A stretch of 64,000 bases of DNA from Aquibium carbonis (GCF_003970795.1 NZ_RWKW01000056.1:62001-126000), one strand, 5' to 3'; shown: positions 9,618 through 18,829, counted from the first letter of the stretch. Notes: generated by a model not told the origin, from the sequence alone. A program made the numbers and translations.

Positions 9618-9728
9618 TGCAAGAAATTTCACATCGCGAATATTGTCGCGACGACCCGAATACAATCAGCGGGCCATACGGCTGTCAAGCACATGTGAAC
9701 GAAATCGCGGACAATGAAATTTCTTGCA
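9618..9728. promoter_or_regulatory. inverted-repeat operator candidate for the SorC regulator
   Basis: TGCAAGAAATTTCA (9618-9631) and its exact reverse complement TGAAATTTCTTGCA (9715-9728) flank an AT-richer region containing TCGCGA-N6-TCGCGA (about 9634-9651). This lies 59-169 bases upstream of the first gene of the polyol operon. SorC-family regulators are tetramers that bind paired sites, so this arrangement fits. The rest of the 475-base gene-free stretch 9560-10034 holds an AT-rich island near 9927-9947, a plausible promoter for the plus-strand operon, and nothing else I could recognise. Confidence 0.6.
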
Positions 9729-10034
9729 GCCAATAGTCGGGGCGGCTCCAGCAATGGCGTTGGTCGTCCCTGACGGCTTGAGAGCCAAAGCTGGCGAAAG
9801 TCCAGCCGCGGCCACGCGGCGCTCGTCCGGAAGGGAGATGGCCGCATATTGCCCTGCGCCATGGGCTTCAGGTCATCGCCTTAGCCGTGAACGCCTTGAG
9901 CGTTGCCAGATCGGCAATGGCCGGTCCTAATCTTTCTACTTTATTCGAACGACCGGACGCCACATCATCTGCCCCGACCCGAGAGCTAAGCCGGCGCACG
10001 GGAACGCGCCAGGGTCCATCAACGGGAGATCGAC

Positions 10035-11069
10035 ATGCCTGAATTCCGCAGCACGCGCCGTCAATTCCTCCAGACTGCCGCCACGGTCGGCGGTCTGGTC
10101 GCCACCCACAGCCTGATCAACGTCACGCGCGCTTCCGCGCAATCGCCTGCCAAAGTCAACATGCAGCTCGGTTGGCTCGCGTCCAACGGCATTCTGGGCG
10201 AGGTCGTCGCCAAGGCGAAGGGCTTCTATGCCGAGCAGGGTGTCGAGCTCGAGATCACGGCCGGCGGTCCCAACGTCGACGGCGTGGCCAGCGTCGCCTC
10301 CGGTCAGGCAATGGTGGGACAGACGTCCTCCAGCCCCTCCGTCATGCTCGCCCGCTCCGCCGGCATTCCCATCAAGGCGATCGCGGGCGGCTACCAGAAG
10401 CACCCCTTCACCTATTTCTCGCTCGCCAAGGACGCCATCCGCGAGCCGAAGGACATGATCGGCAAGACCATCGCCACACAGCCGACGGCCTATATCCTGG
10501 CGCGCGCCCTTCTGGCCAAGAACGGTATCTCCGAAGACCAGGTGACGCTCGTCAACATGGGCGCCGACATGAACCAGCTCCTCACCGGCCAGGCCCAGGC
10601 CGTCACCGGCTGGCTCACCAACACCAATGCACTGAAGATCCTGGGCGACGACCGCGTCGACATGATGCTGTGGGACACCGGCATCCAGCTCTATGCGAAC
10701 GTCTATTTCGCCAACGACAAGGCCATCGCCGAGACGCCGGACGTGCTGGCGAAATTCATCACCGGTTCTGCGATGGGCTGGGGCTACGCCAAGGAAAATC
10801 CCGAAGAGGCCGTCGAGATGCTGGTCGCCGCCTACCCGAACCTCGACAAGGCGAGCGAGCTCGAAGCCGTCAAGCCCGTCCTGGAGTTCAGCTTCGGCGA
10901 AACCACCAAGGCGGATGGATGGGGCACGATGAACCGCGCCAACTGGGAAGCGCAGCTCAAGACCTATGCGGATCTCGACCAGTTCAAGGGCTCCGTGCCG
11001 ACGGTCGACGACATCATGACGCTGTCGATCCTCGAAGCCACCGCCGACATCCGCAAGAAGGTTGGCTGA
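10035..11069 (+). CDS. ABC transporter substrate-binding protein, NMT1/TauA/SsuA type
   Basis: 344 residues. A twin-arginine signal (STRRQFLQTAATVGG) at the N-terminus suggests Tat export, with cleavage near ASAQ. The mature part begins VNMQLGWLASNGILGEVVAKAKGFYAEQGVELEI, the usual opening of the NMT1/THI5/TauA family. A GGGAGATCGAC ribosome binding site precedes the ATG. It heads an operon with a TauB-type ATPase and a TauC-type permease. Members bind sulfonates, nitrate, pyrimidine precursors or aromatic acids. The adjacent CoA-transferase and amidohydrolase argue for an organic acid or an N-heterocycle here, but the ligand is not determinable. Confidence 0.9.
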   Translation: MPEFRSTRRQFLQTAATVGGLVATHSLINVTRASAQSPAKVNMQLGWLASNGILGEVVAKAKGFYAEQGVELEITAGGPNVDGVASVASGQAMVGQTSSSPSVMLARSAGIPIKAIAGGYQKHPFTYFSLAKDAIREPKDMIGKTIATQPTAYILARALLAKNGISEDQVTLVNMGADMNQLLTGQAQAVTGWLTNTNALKILGDDRVDMMLWDTGIQLYANVYFANDKAIAETPDVLAKFITGSAMGWGYAKENPEEAVEMLVAAYPNLDKASELEAVKPVLEFSFGETTKADGWGTMNRANWEAQLKTYADLDQFKGSVPTVDDIMTLSILEATADIRKKVG

Positions 11070-11073
11070 GGTC

Positions 11074-11889
11074 ATGAACGCGAGCGCGCTGGCCCGATCG
11101 GCCGCCATGCCCGCGGCATCCGAGGACAAGGCGAACGTGGCGGTTTCGGTTCGCGACGTCGACGTCGTGTTCGGCGAACGGGACAGCGCCGTCACGGCGC
11201 TGTCGGGGGTGTCGGTCGACATCCCCGCCGGCTCCCTCGTCACCATGCTCGGGCCGTCCGGCTGCGGAAAATCCACCCTGCTGCGCGCCATCGCCGATCT
11301 CGTGCCGCTCAGGTCGGGCGAGATCACCGTGCTGGGCAGGTCGCCGGAACAGGCCAGGCGCGAGCGCAACTTCTCCTTCGTCTTCCAGGACGCCACACTG
11401 CTTCCCTGGCGCAACGCCATCGACAACGTCCGCCTGCCTCTCGAGGTTGGCGGCGGCGGATCGGCCCACGCCGAACCCGCCGAACTGCTCGAGCTCGTGG
11501 GCCTCAAGGGACGCGAGAAGGCGCTTCCGTCCGAGCTCTCCGGCGGCATGCGGCAGCGCGTGGCAATTGCCCGTGCTCTCGTCTCGCGTCCGAAGATTCT
11601 CCTGATGGACGAGCCCTTCGGGGCGCTTGACGAAATCACGCGTGACAAGCTCAACGAGGAACTGCTCCGGATTTGGCGCGAGACCGGCACGACGATCATG
11701 TTCGTCACCCATTCGATCCCCGAAGCCGCCTTCCTCGGCCAGCACGTGCTCGTGCTCGCCTCCCACCCCGGCCGCGTGAAGGAGTTCGTGACGGTCGACC
11801 TTCCCGCGCAGCGCCACCTCGCCATGCGCGACACGCTCGAATTCGTGCAGATCACGGCGCATCTGCGCCGCCTTCTGGAGGAATGCTGA
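11074..11889 (+). CDS. ABC transporter ATP-binding protein, TauB/SsuB type
   Basis: 271 residues. Walker A is GPSGCGKST, the Q-loop is FVFQDATLLPWRNA (the LPW motif is typical of the nitrate/sulfonate/taurine class), the signature is LSGGMRQRVAIARAL and Walker B is ILLMDEPFGALDE. I prefer the ATG at 11074, preceded by GAGG, over an in-frame TTG at 11062 that overlaps the binding-protein gene. The stop overlaps the permease start by one base (TGATG). It powers the importer with the genes on either side. Confidence 0.92.
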   Translation: MNASALARSAAMPAASEDKANVAVSVRDVDVVFGERDSAVTALSGVSVDIPAGSLVTMLGPSGCGKSTLLRAIADLVPLRSGEITVLGRSPEQARRERNFSFVFQDATLLPWRNAIDNVRLPLEVGGGGSAHAEPAELLELVGLKGREKALPSELSGGMRQRVAIARALVSRPKILLMDEPFGALDEITRDKLNEELLRIWRETGTTIMFVTHSIPEAAFLGQHVLVLASHPGRVKEFVTVDLPAQRHLAMRDTLEFVQITAHLRRLLEEC

Positions 11890-12704
11890 TGGCCGACGTC
11901 GCACATCGATCCGCTGCCCTGCCGCAGAACGGTTTCTTTGGCTTCGCCGACCGTTTCCGCGACAAGCTGCCGGCGCTGCTGGCCGTGATCGGGCTCATCG
12001 GAAGCTGGCAGTTCGTCGTGTGGGCTTTCTCGGTGCCGACCTACATGGCGCCCGGCCCGTTGGACGTGCTGCGATCCTTCCGCGACGACGGCTGGACGCT
12101 GTGGAGCAATTTTTGGCCGACGCTGTTCGAAGCCGTGCTCGGCTTCATCTTCGGCAACCTCATCGCCATCCTTCTGGCAATCTGGTTCGTCCACTCGCGG
12201 ACCGCCGAAAAGGCCTTCTATCCGATCGCCGTCTTCATCAACACGATCCCGATCATCGCGGTGGCGCCGATCCTCGTCCTCATCTTCGGCAGCGGATACC
12301 TGCCCAAGATCATCATCGCCGCGCTGATCTGTTTCTTCCCGACGCTGGTCAACATGGTGCGCGGCCTGAAGGCGGTCACGCCCGCCACGCTCGACCTGAT
12401 GCGGGTTCTGTCCGCCTCGCAGTCCGAGATCTTCTGGAAGGTACGCATCCAGAGTTCCCTGCCCTTCCTTTTCGCCGCGCTGAAGATCGCCAGTACGACC
12501 TGCGTCATCGGCGCGATCGTGGCGGAGTGGATCGGCTCCAATTTCGGGCTTGGCGCGCTGATCATCGAAGCCACCTACAATTTCCGCTCGCCGTTGCTCT
12601 ACGCGACGGTCTTCACGGCGGCCTTGCTCGCCGTGATGCTCTTCACCCTCGTCTCGATCGCCGAGACGCGCCTCATCAGGTGGAAGGCGTCCGACGTCCA
12701 CTGA
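11889..12704 (+). CDS. ABC transporter permease, TauC/SsuC type
   Basis: 271-residue inner-membrane permease with about six hydrophobic helices and the EAA-type loop (LKAVTPATLDLMRVLSASQS region) that contacts the ATPase. The start chosen is the ATG at 11889, placed 7-8 bases after GGAGG. An ATG two codons upstream is too close to that site. The frame stays open well upstream within the ATPase gene, but that part has no homology-like content. It completes a three-gene importer. Confidence 0.9.
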   Translation: MADVAHRSAALPQNGFFGFADRFRDKLPALLAVIGLIGSWQFVVWAFSVPTYMAPGPLDVLRSFRDDGWTLWSNFWPTLFEAVLGFIFGNLIAILLAIWFVHSRTAEKAFYPIAVFINTIPIIAVAPILVLIFGSGYLPKIIIAALICFFPTLVNMVRGLKAVTPATLDLMRVLSASQSEIFWKVRIQSSLPFLFAALKIASTTCVIGAIVAEWIGSNFGLGALIIEATYNFRSPLLYATVFTAALLAVMLFTLVSIAETRLIRWKASDVH

Positions 12705-12741
12705 GACGGGACGGCCTGCCAAACGAAACCGGAGGAACATC

Positions 12742-14103
12742 ATGGTACCCGTGACCATCAAGGAAGCCGCGCGCGAAGCGAAGGTGGCCGACCGCTCTGA
12801 CGTCGTCGTGGTCGGCGGCGGACCGGCCGGCATTTCGGCGGCGGTATCGGCTGCACGCAACGGCGCCAGCGTCACCCTGCTCGAGCGCTATCCCTATCTC
12901 GGCGGCCTCGCCTCCGGCGGCATGGTGCTGGTGCTGGACGACATGCACAATGGCGAGGAAGTCACCGTGCGCGGCATCTGCATGGAGATGATCGACCGGA
13001 TGCGATCCTGGGGTCTGTGCGTCACCCCGCCGGAAGAGGATCTGAAGCCGGGCGTCCGCGAGACGGAGGCGATGTGGCGCAAATGGGCGCGCTGGGGCCT
13101 GTTCGATTTCCATACGCAGACGATGCCGCACCCCGCCTGCTTCGCCGCCGCCTTCGATCCCGACGCCTTCAAGCGCGCCTCCTACGCCGTCATCGGCGAT
13201 GCCGGCGTCAAGCTACGCGCGCATTCCTGGTTCTCCTCCGCGATTGTCGAGGACGGCGCCATCAAGGGTGTGGTCTGCGAGACCAAGGAGGGCCGCCAGG
13301 CTATCCTCGGCGACGTGGTGATCGATGCGACGGGCGACCTCGACGTCGCGTCGAGCGCCGGCGCGAAATCGCAGGAGAGCTCGTTCATCCTGACGACCGT
13401 CTCGCGCTGGGGCGGTGTCGACACCGATCGCGCCGAGGCTTTTCAGTTCGAGAAGCTGGAGGAGTTCGCGAAACTCGACCACGAGGCCAAGCGCATCATC
13501 GGCGGCTGCTGGAATTTCTGGTGGCTGAAGACACCGCTGCCCGGCGTGGTGTGGCTCAATTGCCCGCACGTGCCCAAGCTGCACGGGCTGAAGGTCGCCG
13601 ACTTGACCGCGGTCGAACTCGAAGGCCGCGCCCGCATGGAGCGCCTGATGACCTTCGCCCGCGAGAACATGCCGGGCTTCGAGAGGGCCTATGTCGTCGA
13701 CTTCGCGCCGCAGACGGGCGTGCGCCAGACGCGCATGCTGGAAGGCGAATACGTCGTGACCAAGGACGACGTGATGCAGCGCCGCCATTTCGCCGACACG
13801 GTTTGCCGCGGCCGCGACTACTACACGCCTTACCGCGCCATGCTGCCGCGCGAGGTCGACCAGCTGATCGTCGCCGGCCGGCACTATTCCGCGACGCCGC
13901 AGGCGCAGAAGTCGAGCCGTGAGATCCCGCCTTGCATGGCCATGGGCGAGGCGGCCGGCATCGCCGCCACCGTCGCGCTCAATGCCGGCGTCAAGGTCCG
14001 CCATGCTGACGTGGCGGCCATCCAGCGCCAGATGCGCGCGCAGGGCGCCGATCCGGGCGACGTGCCGTCCGAAAACGCCATGCTTCTGGAGGCCGCGGAA
14101 TGA
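12742..14103 (+). CDS. FAD-dependent oxidoreductase
   Basis: 453 residues. The Rossmann motif VVVVGGGPAGISAAVSAARNG (about residues 21-41) and an E in LLERYPYLGGLASGG identify an FAD-binding protein of the FAD_oxidored (GIDA/thioredoxin-reductase-like) superfamily. The C-terminal IPPCMAMGEAAGIAATVA is the second FAD contact typical of this family. GGAGGAACATC precedes the ATG. The stop overlaps the CoA-transferase start by 4 bases. It probably acts on the compound imported by the upstream ABC system, as a dehydrogenase or hydroxylase. The reaction is unknown. Confidence 0.85.
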   Translation: MVPVTIKEAAREAKVADRSDVVVVGGGPAGISAAVSAARNGASVTLLERYPYLGGLASGGMVLVLDDMHNGEEVTVRGICMEMIDRMRSWGLCVTPPEEDLKPGVRETEAMWRKWARWGLFDFHTQTMPHPACFAAAFDPDAFKRASYAVIGDAGVKLRAHSWFSSAIVEDGAIKGVVCETKEGRQAILGDVVIDATGDLDVASSAGAKSQESSFILTTVSRWGGVDTDRAEAFQFEKLEEFAKLDHEAKRIIGGCWNFWWLKTPLPGVVWLNCPHVPKLHGLKVADLTAVELEGRARMERLMTFARENMPGFERAYVVDFAPQTGVRQTRMLEGEYVVTKDDVMQRRHFADTVCRGRDYYTPYRAMLPREVDQLIVAGRHYSATPQAQKSSREIPPCMAMGEAAGIAATVALNAGVKVRHADVAAIQRQMRAQGADPGDVPSENAMLLEAAE

Positions 14104-15260
14104 ACCACCTCCCGCTCGACGGCATCAAGGTGATCGACTTCACCCAGGTGATGATGGGGCCGTGCTGCACCCAGATGCTCGCCGACTATGGCGCCGACGT
14201 CATCAAGATCGAGAAGGACAAGATCGGCGACCTGTCGCGCTGGTCTCTGGGCTCGGACCCGGACGGGTTGAACAACCCGATCTTCTGCTCGCTCAACCGC
14301 AACAAGAAGAGCGTCGCGCTCGACCTGAAGTCGGACGAGGCGAAGACGCAGGTGCTCGAAATCCTCGACGGCGCCGACGTCGTCGTCAGCAATTTTCGTC
14401 CGGGCGTCATGGAGCGGATGGGCTTCGGCTACGAGGACCTCAAGGCGCGCAACCCCGGCATCATCTTCGCCATCGGCTCCGGTTTCGGGCTCGAAGGTCC
14501 CAACGTCCACAAGGGCGGCCAGGACGTTCTGGCCCAGGCGATGACCGGCGTCATGGCGCGCAAGTCCGACGCGTCGCTGCCCACCGCCATCTACTCCACC
14601 GCGCTGTGCGACTACTCCGCCGGCATGCATCTGGTCCAGGGCGTGCTGCTGGCACTCCTGCAACGTCAGAAGACCGGGCTCGGCCAGGTTGTCTCCGTCT
14701 CGCTCTACAACTCCATGCTCGCCATGCAGATGCAGGAAGGCGCCGCCCACATGATGCGCGGCAAGGACCTGAACTGGGGCGCCTTTCCGCTGACCGGGGT
14801 CTTCGAGACCACCGACCGGCCGATCGTCATGGTCGGCGCCTTCAAGCAGAACCCGCTGCGCGACATCTGCGAGGCGCTGGAGATCGACGACTTGTCGACC
14901 GAGGAGCGCTTCGCCGATCTCGACCGGCAAATGGAGCACAAGGCCGAGCTCCAGGCCGTGTTCCGCAAGCGCTTCGCCGAGATGGGATGCGATCACTGGC
15001 TCGCCCGGCTGGAGAAGGTCGATATCCTCTGCGCGCCGGTGCGCACGCTGGCCGAGGCGCTCGAGGACGAACAGACGCTGGTCAACCGCATGATCCTCGA
15101 CGCCGGCTACACGCCGGCGGGCCCGATCCGGCTGATCGGCAGCCCGATCGACATGTCGGCGGCCCCGGTCGCGGTCCGGCAGGCGCCGCCGCGTCTCGGC
15201 CAGCACAATGACGAGGTGCTCGGCACCCTCTCCGGCGAGCGTCTCAGGGGCGTGGCATGA
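14100..15260 (+). CDS. CaiB/BaiF family CoA-transferase (class III)
   Basis: 386 residues, the usual length for formyl-CoA:oxalate and carnitine CoA-transferases. The N-terminus (GIKVIDFTQVMMGPCCTQML) and the ADVIKIEK, RNKKSVALDLK and SNFRPGVMERMG blocks are family hallmarks. D171 in ALCDYSAGMH lies where the conserved aspartate of the family is expected. It would load an organic acid with CoA from a donor thioester, producing the substrate for the downstream enoyl-CoA hydratase. The gene overlaps both neighbours by 4 bases (ATGA). Confidence 0.93.
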   Translation: MNHLPLDGIKVIDFTQVMMGPCCTQMLADYGADVIKIEKDKIGDLSRWSLGSDPDGLNNPIFCSLNRNKKSVALDLKSDEAKTQVLEILDGADVVVSNFRPGVMERMGFGYEDLKARNPGIIFAIGSGFGLEGPNVHKGGQDVLAQAMTGVMARKSDASLPTAIYSTALCDYSAGMHLVQGVLLALLQRQKTGLGQVVSVSLYNSMLAMQMQEGAAHMMRGKDLNWGAFPLTGVFETTDRPIVMVGAFKQNPLRDICEALEIDDLSTEERFADLDRQMEHKAELQAVFRKRFAEMGCDHWLARLEKVDILCAPVRTLAEALEDEQTLVNRMILDAGYTPAGPIRLIGSPIDMSAAPVAVRQAPPRLGQHNDEVLGTLSGERLRGVA

Positions 15261-16030
15261 GCGTCCGGCTCGACATTGCCGACCGCGTCGCGCGTGTCGT
15301 CATCGATCGCGCCGATCGGCTGAACGCCATCGATCCGGCTCATGAATCCGAACTCGAGGCCGCCTGGCAGGAACTCGAACGACGCCGCGACATCTCCTGC
15401 ATCGTCCTCACTGGTGCGGGTGAAAAGGCCTTCTGCGTCGGCGCCGACATGAAGGACGTCGGCAAGTCGGGACTGGAATACTGGGCCGACGCGCGGCCAT
15501 ATGGCTTCGGCGGCATCGCCTATCGCCGCACGCTGGACATCCCGGTGATCGCGCGCGTCAACGGGTACGCGCTCGGCGGCGGCTTCGAGATGGTGCTCGG
15601 CTGCGACATCGTGGTGGCTTCCGAGAAGGCTCAATTCGGCCTGCCCGAGGGACGGGTCGGGCGCATGCCGCTCGACGGCGGCATGGTGCTGCTCCAGCGC
15701 AAGATCCCGCACAATCTCGCCATGGGTGTCATGCTGACCGGCCGCCGTTTCTCGGCTGCCGAAATGGCCGGCTTCGGCATCGTCAACGAGGTCGCGCCGG
15801 CCGACCAGCTGGACCGGGTGGTGGACCGCTGGGTGGCCGACATCGTCGCCAACGCGCCGCTCTCGCTGCGCGCCATCAAGCAGACGGTCAATCGCACCGG
15901 CCACCTTTCTCCGGCCGAGGCTCAGGCGCTGCGGACCCCCGCCCTGGTTGCCGCGCTCGCCAGCGAAGACGCCACCGAGGGTGTGCGCGCCTTCAACGAA
16001 AAGCGTGCGCCGGTCTGGAAGGGACGTTAG
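15257..16030 (+). CDS. enoyl-CoA hydratase/isomerase family protein
   Basis: 257 residues of the crotonase fold. Oxyanion-hole segments are CVGADMKDV (about 68-76) and NGYALGGGFEMVLGCDIVVAS. FGLPEGRVGRMPLDGG occupies the active-site loop, where hydratases often carry a second catalytic acid. The gene starts with a 4-base overlap with the CoA-transferase stop, implying that the acyl-CoA made there is its substrate. Crotonases also include hydrolases, ring-opening enzymes and dehalogenases, so the exact chemistry is open. Confidence 0.92.
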   Translation: MSVRLDIADRVARVVIDRADRLNAIDPAHESELEAAWQELERRRDISCIVLTGAGEKAFCVGADMKDVGKSGLEYWADARPYGFGGIAYRRTLDIPVIARVNGYALGGGFEMVLGCDIVVASEKAQFGLPEGRVGRMPLDGGMVLLQRKIPHNLAMGVMLTGRRFSAAEMAGFGIVNEVAPADQLDRVVDRWVADIVANAPLSLRAIKQTVNRTGHLSPAEAQALRTPALVAALASEDATEGVRAFNEKRAPVWKGR

Positions 16031-16069
16031 GCTCGCCCTGACCATCATCAGGAGGAGCGACCCGCCATC

Positions 16070-16993
16070 ATGCATGCCGCCGTCTTGCGCTACTTCGTCG
16101 CCGTGGCGCGCGCGGGCTCGATCCGCAAGGCCTCGGAGGAACTGCACGTCGCCAGTTCCGCCGTCAGCCGCCAGATCCAGAAGATCGAGGACGAACTCGG
16201 CACGCCCTTGTTCGAGCGGCTTCCGAGCGGCCTGCGCCTCACCCGGGCCGGCCAGATCGCGCTGCGCCACGCACGCGAGACGCTTCACCAGTTCGACATC
16301 ATGCGCGGCGAGCTGGGCGACCTGAAGGGCAAGAAGACCGGTCGCGTCCATATCGCCTGCCTCGACAGCCTCTCGGTCCAGTTCCTGCCCGAACGGGTGA
16401 TGAGTTTCCACCAGCTTCACCCGGCGATCGACCTCAGGATCCGCAACGACAACTACAGCCAGATATTCGGCTTCGTCGCCGACGGCGATGTCGACGTGGG
16501 CATCACTTTCGATCTCGCCCGACCCGAAGACATCCGCCGCGTCGCGGGCGTGCCGATGCCGCTGATGGCCATGGTTTCGCGCAGCCATCCTCTGGCGAGG
16601 TCGAAGTCCGTCACCCTTCAGGAGTGCGCGCAGTTCAATCTGCTCCTCCAGCTCGACAACGAGGTGATGAGCTCGATGATCTCCATCGAACTCGCAGCTC
16701 TCGACCGCACCGGCCGCACGCTCGTCGCCACCAACAACCAGATGATGCTGAAGCCGCTCATCCTGGCCGGTGTCGGCGTCGCCTTCTTTACGCCGATCGG
16801 CCTCCTGAACGAACTGCGCGACGGCAGCGTCGTGGCCCTGCCGATCGCCGGTTCCCGTCTCCAGGAGCTGGAAATCTCCGTCATGGTTCCTCGCAACCGT
16901 CCCTTGACGGGCGCCACGCAGGCTTTCGTGGACTATATCGCGGCCGAACTGGTCGCCTACAGCAAGGACATCCACGAGGTCTTGAACCGATGA
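16070..16993 (+). CDS. LysR-family transcriptional regulator
   Basis: 307 residues, the standard LTTR length. The N-terminal winged helix-turn-helix (about 2-62) contains SIRKASEELHVASSAVSRQIQ, followed by LFERLPSGLRLTRAG. The C-terminal effector domain begins about residue 90. It lies 39 bases after the hydratase and overlaps the amidohydrolase start by 4 bases, so it is embedded in the operon rather than divergent. It likely controls this cluster in response to the imported compound. Its DNA-binding region closely resembles that of the LysR gene at the right edge of the window. Confidence 0.92.
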   Translation: MHAAVLRYFVAVARAGSIRKASEELHVASSAVSRQIQKIEDELGTPLFERLPSGLRLTRAGQIALRHARETLHQFDIMRGELGDLKGKKTGRVHIACLDSLSVQFLPERVMSFHQLHPAIDLRIRNDNYSQIFGFVADGDVDVGITFDLARPEDIRRVAGVPMPLMAMVSRSHPLARSKSVTLQECAQFNLLLQLDNEVMSSMISIELAALDRTGRTLVATNNQMMLKPLILAGVGVAFFTPIGLLNELRDGSVVALPIAGSRLQELEISVMVPRNRPLTGATQAFVDYIAAELVAYSKDIHEVLNR

Positions 16994-18387
16994 GCGTGAC
17001 CATCGCCGTCGAGCGCTATCTGCCGACGCCGGGACATGCGCCCGCATTGCGCGACGTCGTGGTCACGGCCGGCGCCGACGGCCTGGCCGTCACCGGCAAC
17101 AGCGTCGCCGGCCCTGGCCTGCTCGCGCTCCCCGCCCCCGTCAACGCCCACGACCACGGCTACGGCATCCGGCCCTTCGATTTCGGCGGCCTGGACGATG
17201 CGCTGGAACCTTGGATCCCGTTCATGCGGCTTCGCCCGCCCACGGATCCCTACCTGGAAGCACTCGTCGCGTTCGGCCGGATCGCCAGATCGGGTTGCGG
17301 CGCGACGATGCACTGCCACAATTCGCTCAACGTGGCGACGCTGGTCGACCAAGCGGGCCACGTGGTTCGGGCGGCGCGCGATGTCGGCATCCGGCTCGGG
17401 CTGTCCTGCCCCCTCCTCGACGATTCGCCCTTCGTCTATGGCGGGCTTCCGCAGCTGCTGCCGGGCCTTTCCGCTGCCGACTGCACGCGGGTCGAAAGTC
17501 TCGCGCCAACCTACGCACCGATCGCGGAGCAGATTGCCGCTGTCGACGCCATCGCCAAGGCGCATGACTCCGAGATGGTCGACGTTCAATACGGCCCGAT
17601 CGGCCCGCAATGGGCGAGCAACGCGCTCCTCGAAGCCATTGCCGACGCATCGGCGCGCACCGGCCGGCGGATCCACATGCACCTGCTGGAAAGCCCGCGC
17701 CAGCGCGCATGGCTCGACCGCAGGTTCCCGCAAGGGGTTGTGAAGTTTCTCGACGAGATCGGCTTCCTTTCGCCACGGCTGGCGGTGGCGCATGGCGTGC
17801 AGCTCCGCCGCGACGAATGCGAACTGCTGGCAGAGCGCGGCGTCATCCTCGCCAGCAATCCCTCGGCCAACTTGCGCCTGCGCTCCGGCGTCGCACCCAT
17901 GGAGGCGATCCGCGCCGCCGGGCTTTCCTGCGCCATCGGTCTGGACGGAACGGGCTTCGACGACGACCAGGACATCTGGCGAGAGATGCGCCTGTTCCAT
18001 CTCCTGCATGGCGGACGCGGGCTGGAACCAGCGATCCCGACGACCGGGATTTTCGACGCCGCGATCCTGCGCGGTGCCGCCGTCGTCAACCAGGCGCCGG
18101 CCCGCGATCTCGTGGTCGTCGACTACGCCGCCATGGTGGAAGACGCCATGTTCGATGACCTCGACGAGGCGCAGATGCTGCTCGGCCGCATGACAGCCGG
18201 CCAGGTGCGCGGCCTTGTCGTCGGCGGTCGCACGATCATCGAGAGCGGCCGACTGGTCACGGTCGATTTCGAGGTGGCGCATCAGGAGCTGGTCGCGCAA
18301 GCGCGCGCCGCAGCCGCGAAGCTCGGTCACCAGCGCGACAATGCCCGTTTCCTGTCGGAAGTGGTCCGGCGGCACTACGCGGACTGA
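16990..18387 (+). CDS. amidohydrolase family protein (cytosine deaminase / TrzA-AtzA-like)
   Basis: 465-residue metal-dependent hydrolase. The first metal motif is H54-x-H56 in PVNAHDHGYG. Further ligands fit HMHLLES and the histidine in AVAHGVQL, and IGLDGTGFDDD supplies the catalytic aspartate. The composite-domain N-terminus (VVVTAGADGLAVTGNSV) and a C-terminal VVGGRTIIESGRLV strand are usual for this group, which deaminates or dechlorinates N-heterocycles or opens cyclic amides. I start it at the ATG at 16990, which overlaps the LysR stop by 4 bases. The frame remains open much further upstream inside the regulator and is rejected there. The 3' end overlaps the convergent ferredoxin gene. 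Confidence 0.87.
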   Translation: MSVTIAVERYLPTPGHAPALRDVVVTAGADGLAVTGNSVAGPGLLALPAPVNAHDHGYGIRPFDFGGLDDALEPWIPFMRLRPPTDPYLEALVAFGRIARSGCGATMHCHNSLNVATLVDQAGHVVRAARDVGIRLGLSCPLLDDSPFVYGGLPQLLPGLSAADCTRVESLAPTYAPIAEQIAAVDAIAKAHDSEMVDVQYGPIGPQWASNALLEAIADASARTGRRIHMHLLESPRQRAWLDRRFPQGVVKFLDEIGFLSPRLAVAHGVQLRRDECELLAERGVILASNPSANLRLRSGVAPMEAIRAAGLSCAIGLDGTGFDDDQDIWREMRLFHLLHGGRGLEPAIPTTGIFDAAILRGAAVVNQAPARDLVVVDYAAMVEDAMFDDLDEAQMLLGRMTAGQVRGLVVGGRTIIESGRLVTVDFEVAHQELVAQARAAAAKLGHQRDNARFLSEVVRRHYAD

Positions 18388-18719
18388 TCGCCGGGCGGTC
18401 GAGTCCAGCCGGCCACGAGCGGATGATCCAGTTCCGTCCTGCGGGTCATGTCCCAGCCGCCGGGGGAGTGCCAGCCCGTCACCTCGTCCCCGAAAAAGTC
18501 GCGGTTGACCGCTTCGAACGGCTTGTGGTGCGGCTTCATCTCGCCGTCCCAGACAATCGCATCGACCGGGCAGATCGACAGGCAGAGCCCGCAATTGATG
18601 CACTCGTCGGGATGAATGTAGAACATCCGGCCGCCTTCGTAGATGCAGTCGACGGGACAGGCGGCCGTGCAGGCGCCGTCCTTCACGTCGATGCAGGGCT
18701 CGGTGATGATGTAGGCCAT
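18375..18719 (-). CDS. seven-iron (3Fe-4S/4Fe-4S) ferredoxin, FdxA-like
   Basis: 114 residues. Cysteines at 9, 17, 21, 25, 40, 43, 46 and 50 follow the spacing of Azotobacter-type ferredoxin I exactly (offset by one). C9, C17 and C50 would hold the 3Fe-4S cluster, and C21, C40, C43 and C46 the 4Fe-4S cluster. The C-terminal extension MKPHHKPFEAVNRDFFGDEVTGW is normal for FdxA-type proteins. It is a cytoplasmic electron carrier and may serve oxygenase or flavoprotein partners. Its last 13 bases overlap the convergent amidohydrolase gene. Confidence 0.9.
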   Translation of the reverse strand: MAYIITEPCIDVKDGACTAACPVDCIYEGGRMFYIHPDECINCGLCLSICPVDAIVWDGEMKPHHKPFEAVNRDFFGDEVTGWHSPGGWDMTRRTELDHPLVAGWTRPPGDQSA

Positions 18720-18829
18720 CGCGCCTGTTCGGTCTCCTCAACGCGAAGAGTGTTGCAGCCGTGGGCGTTCCAAACAATCATCGATTGTCGTCCTCTGCGT
18801 TGCCAAAAAGGCAGCGGAACGGACCCTCG

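Noticed and set aside
9936-12875. A 979-codon open frame on the minus strand opposite the Tau-type importer genes
   Set aside because: Low-complexity, Arg/Gly/Asp-rich translation with no recognisable domain; the opposite strand encodes three clear ABC importer genes. It is a by-product of high GC codon bias.
13884-17047. Long minus-strand frames opposite the CoA-transferase, hydratase and LysR genes
   Set aside because: The plus-strand genes carry complete family motifs; these frames are antisense shadows.
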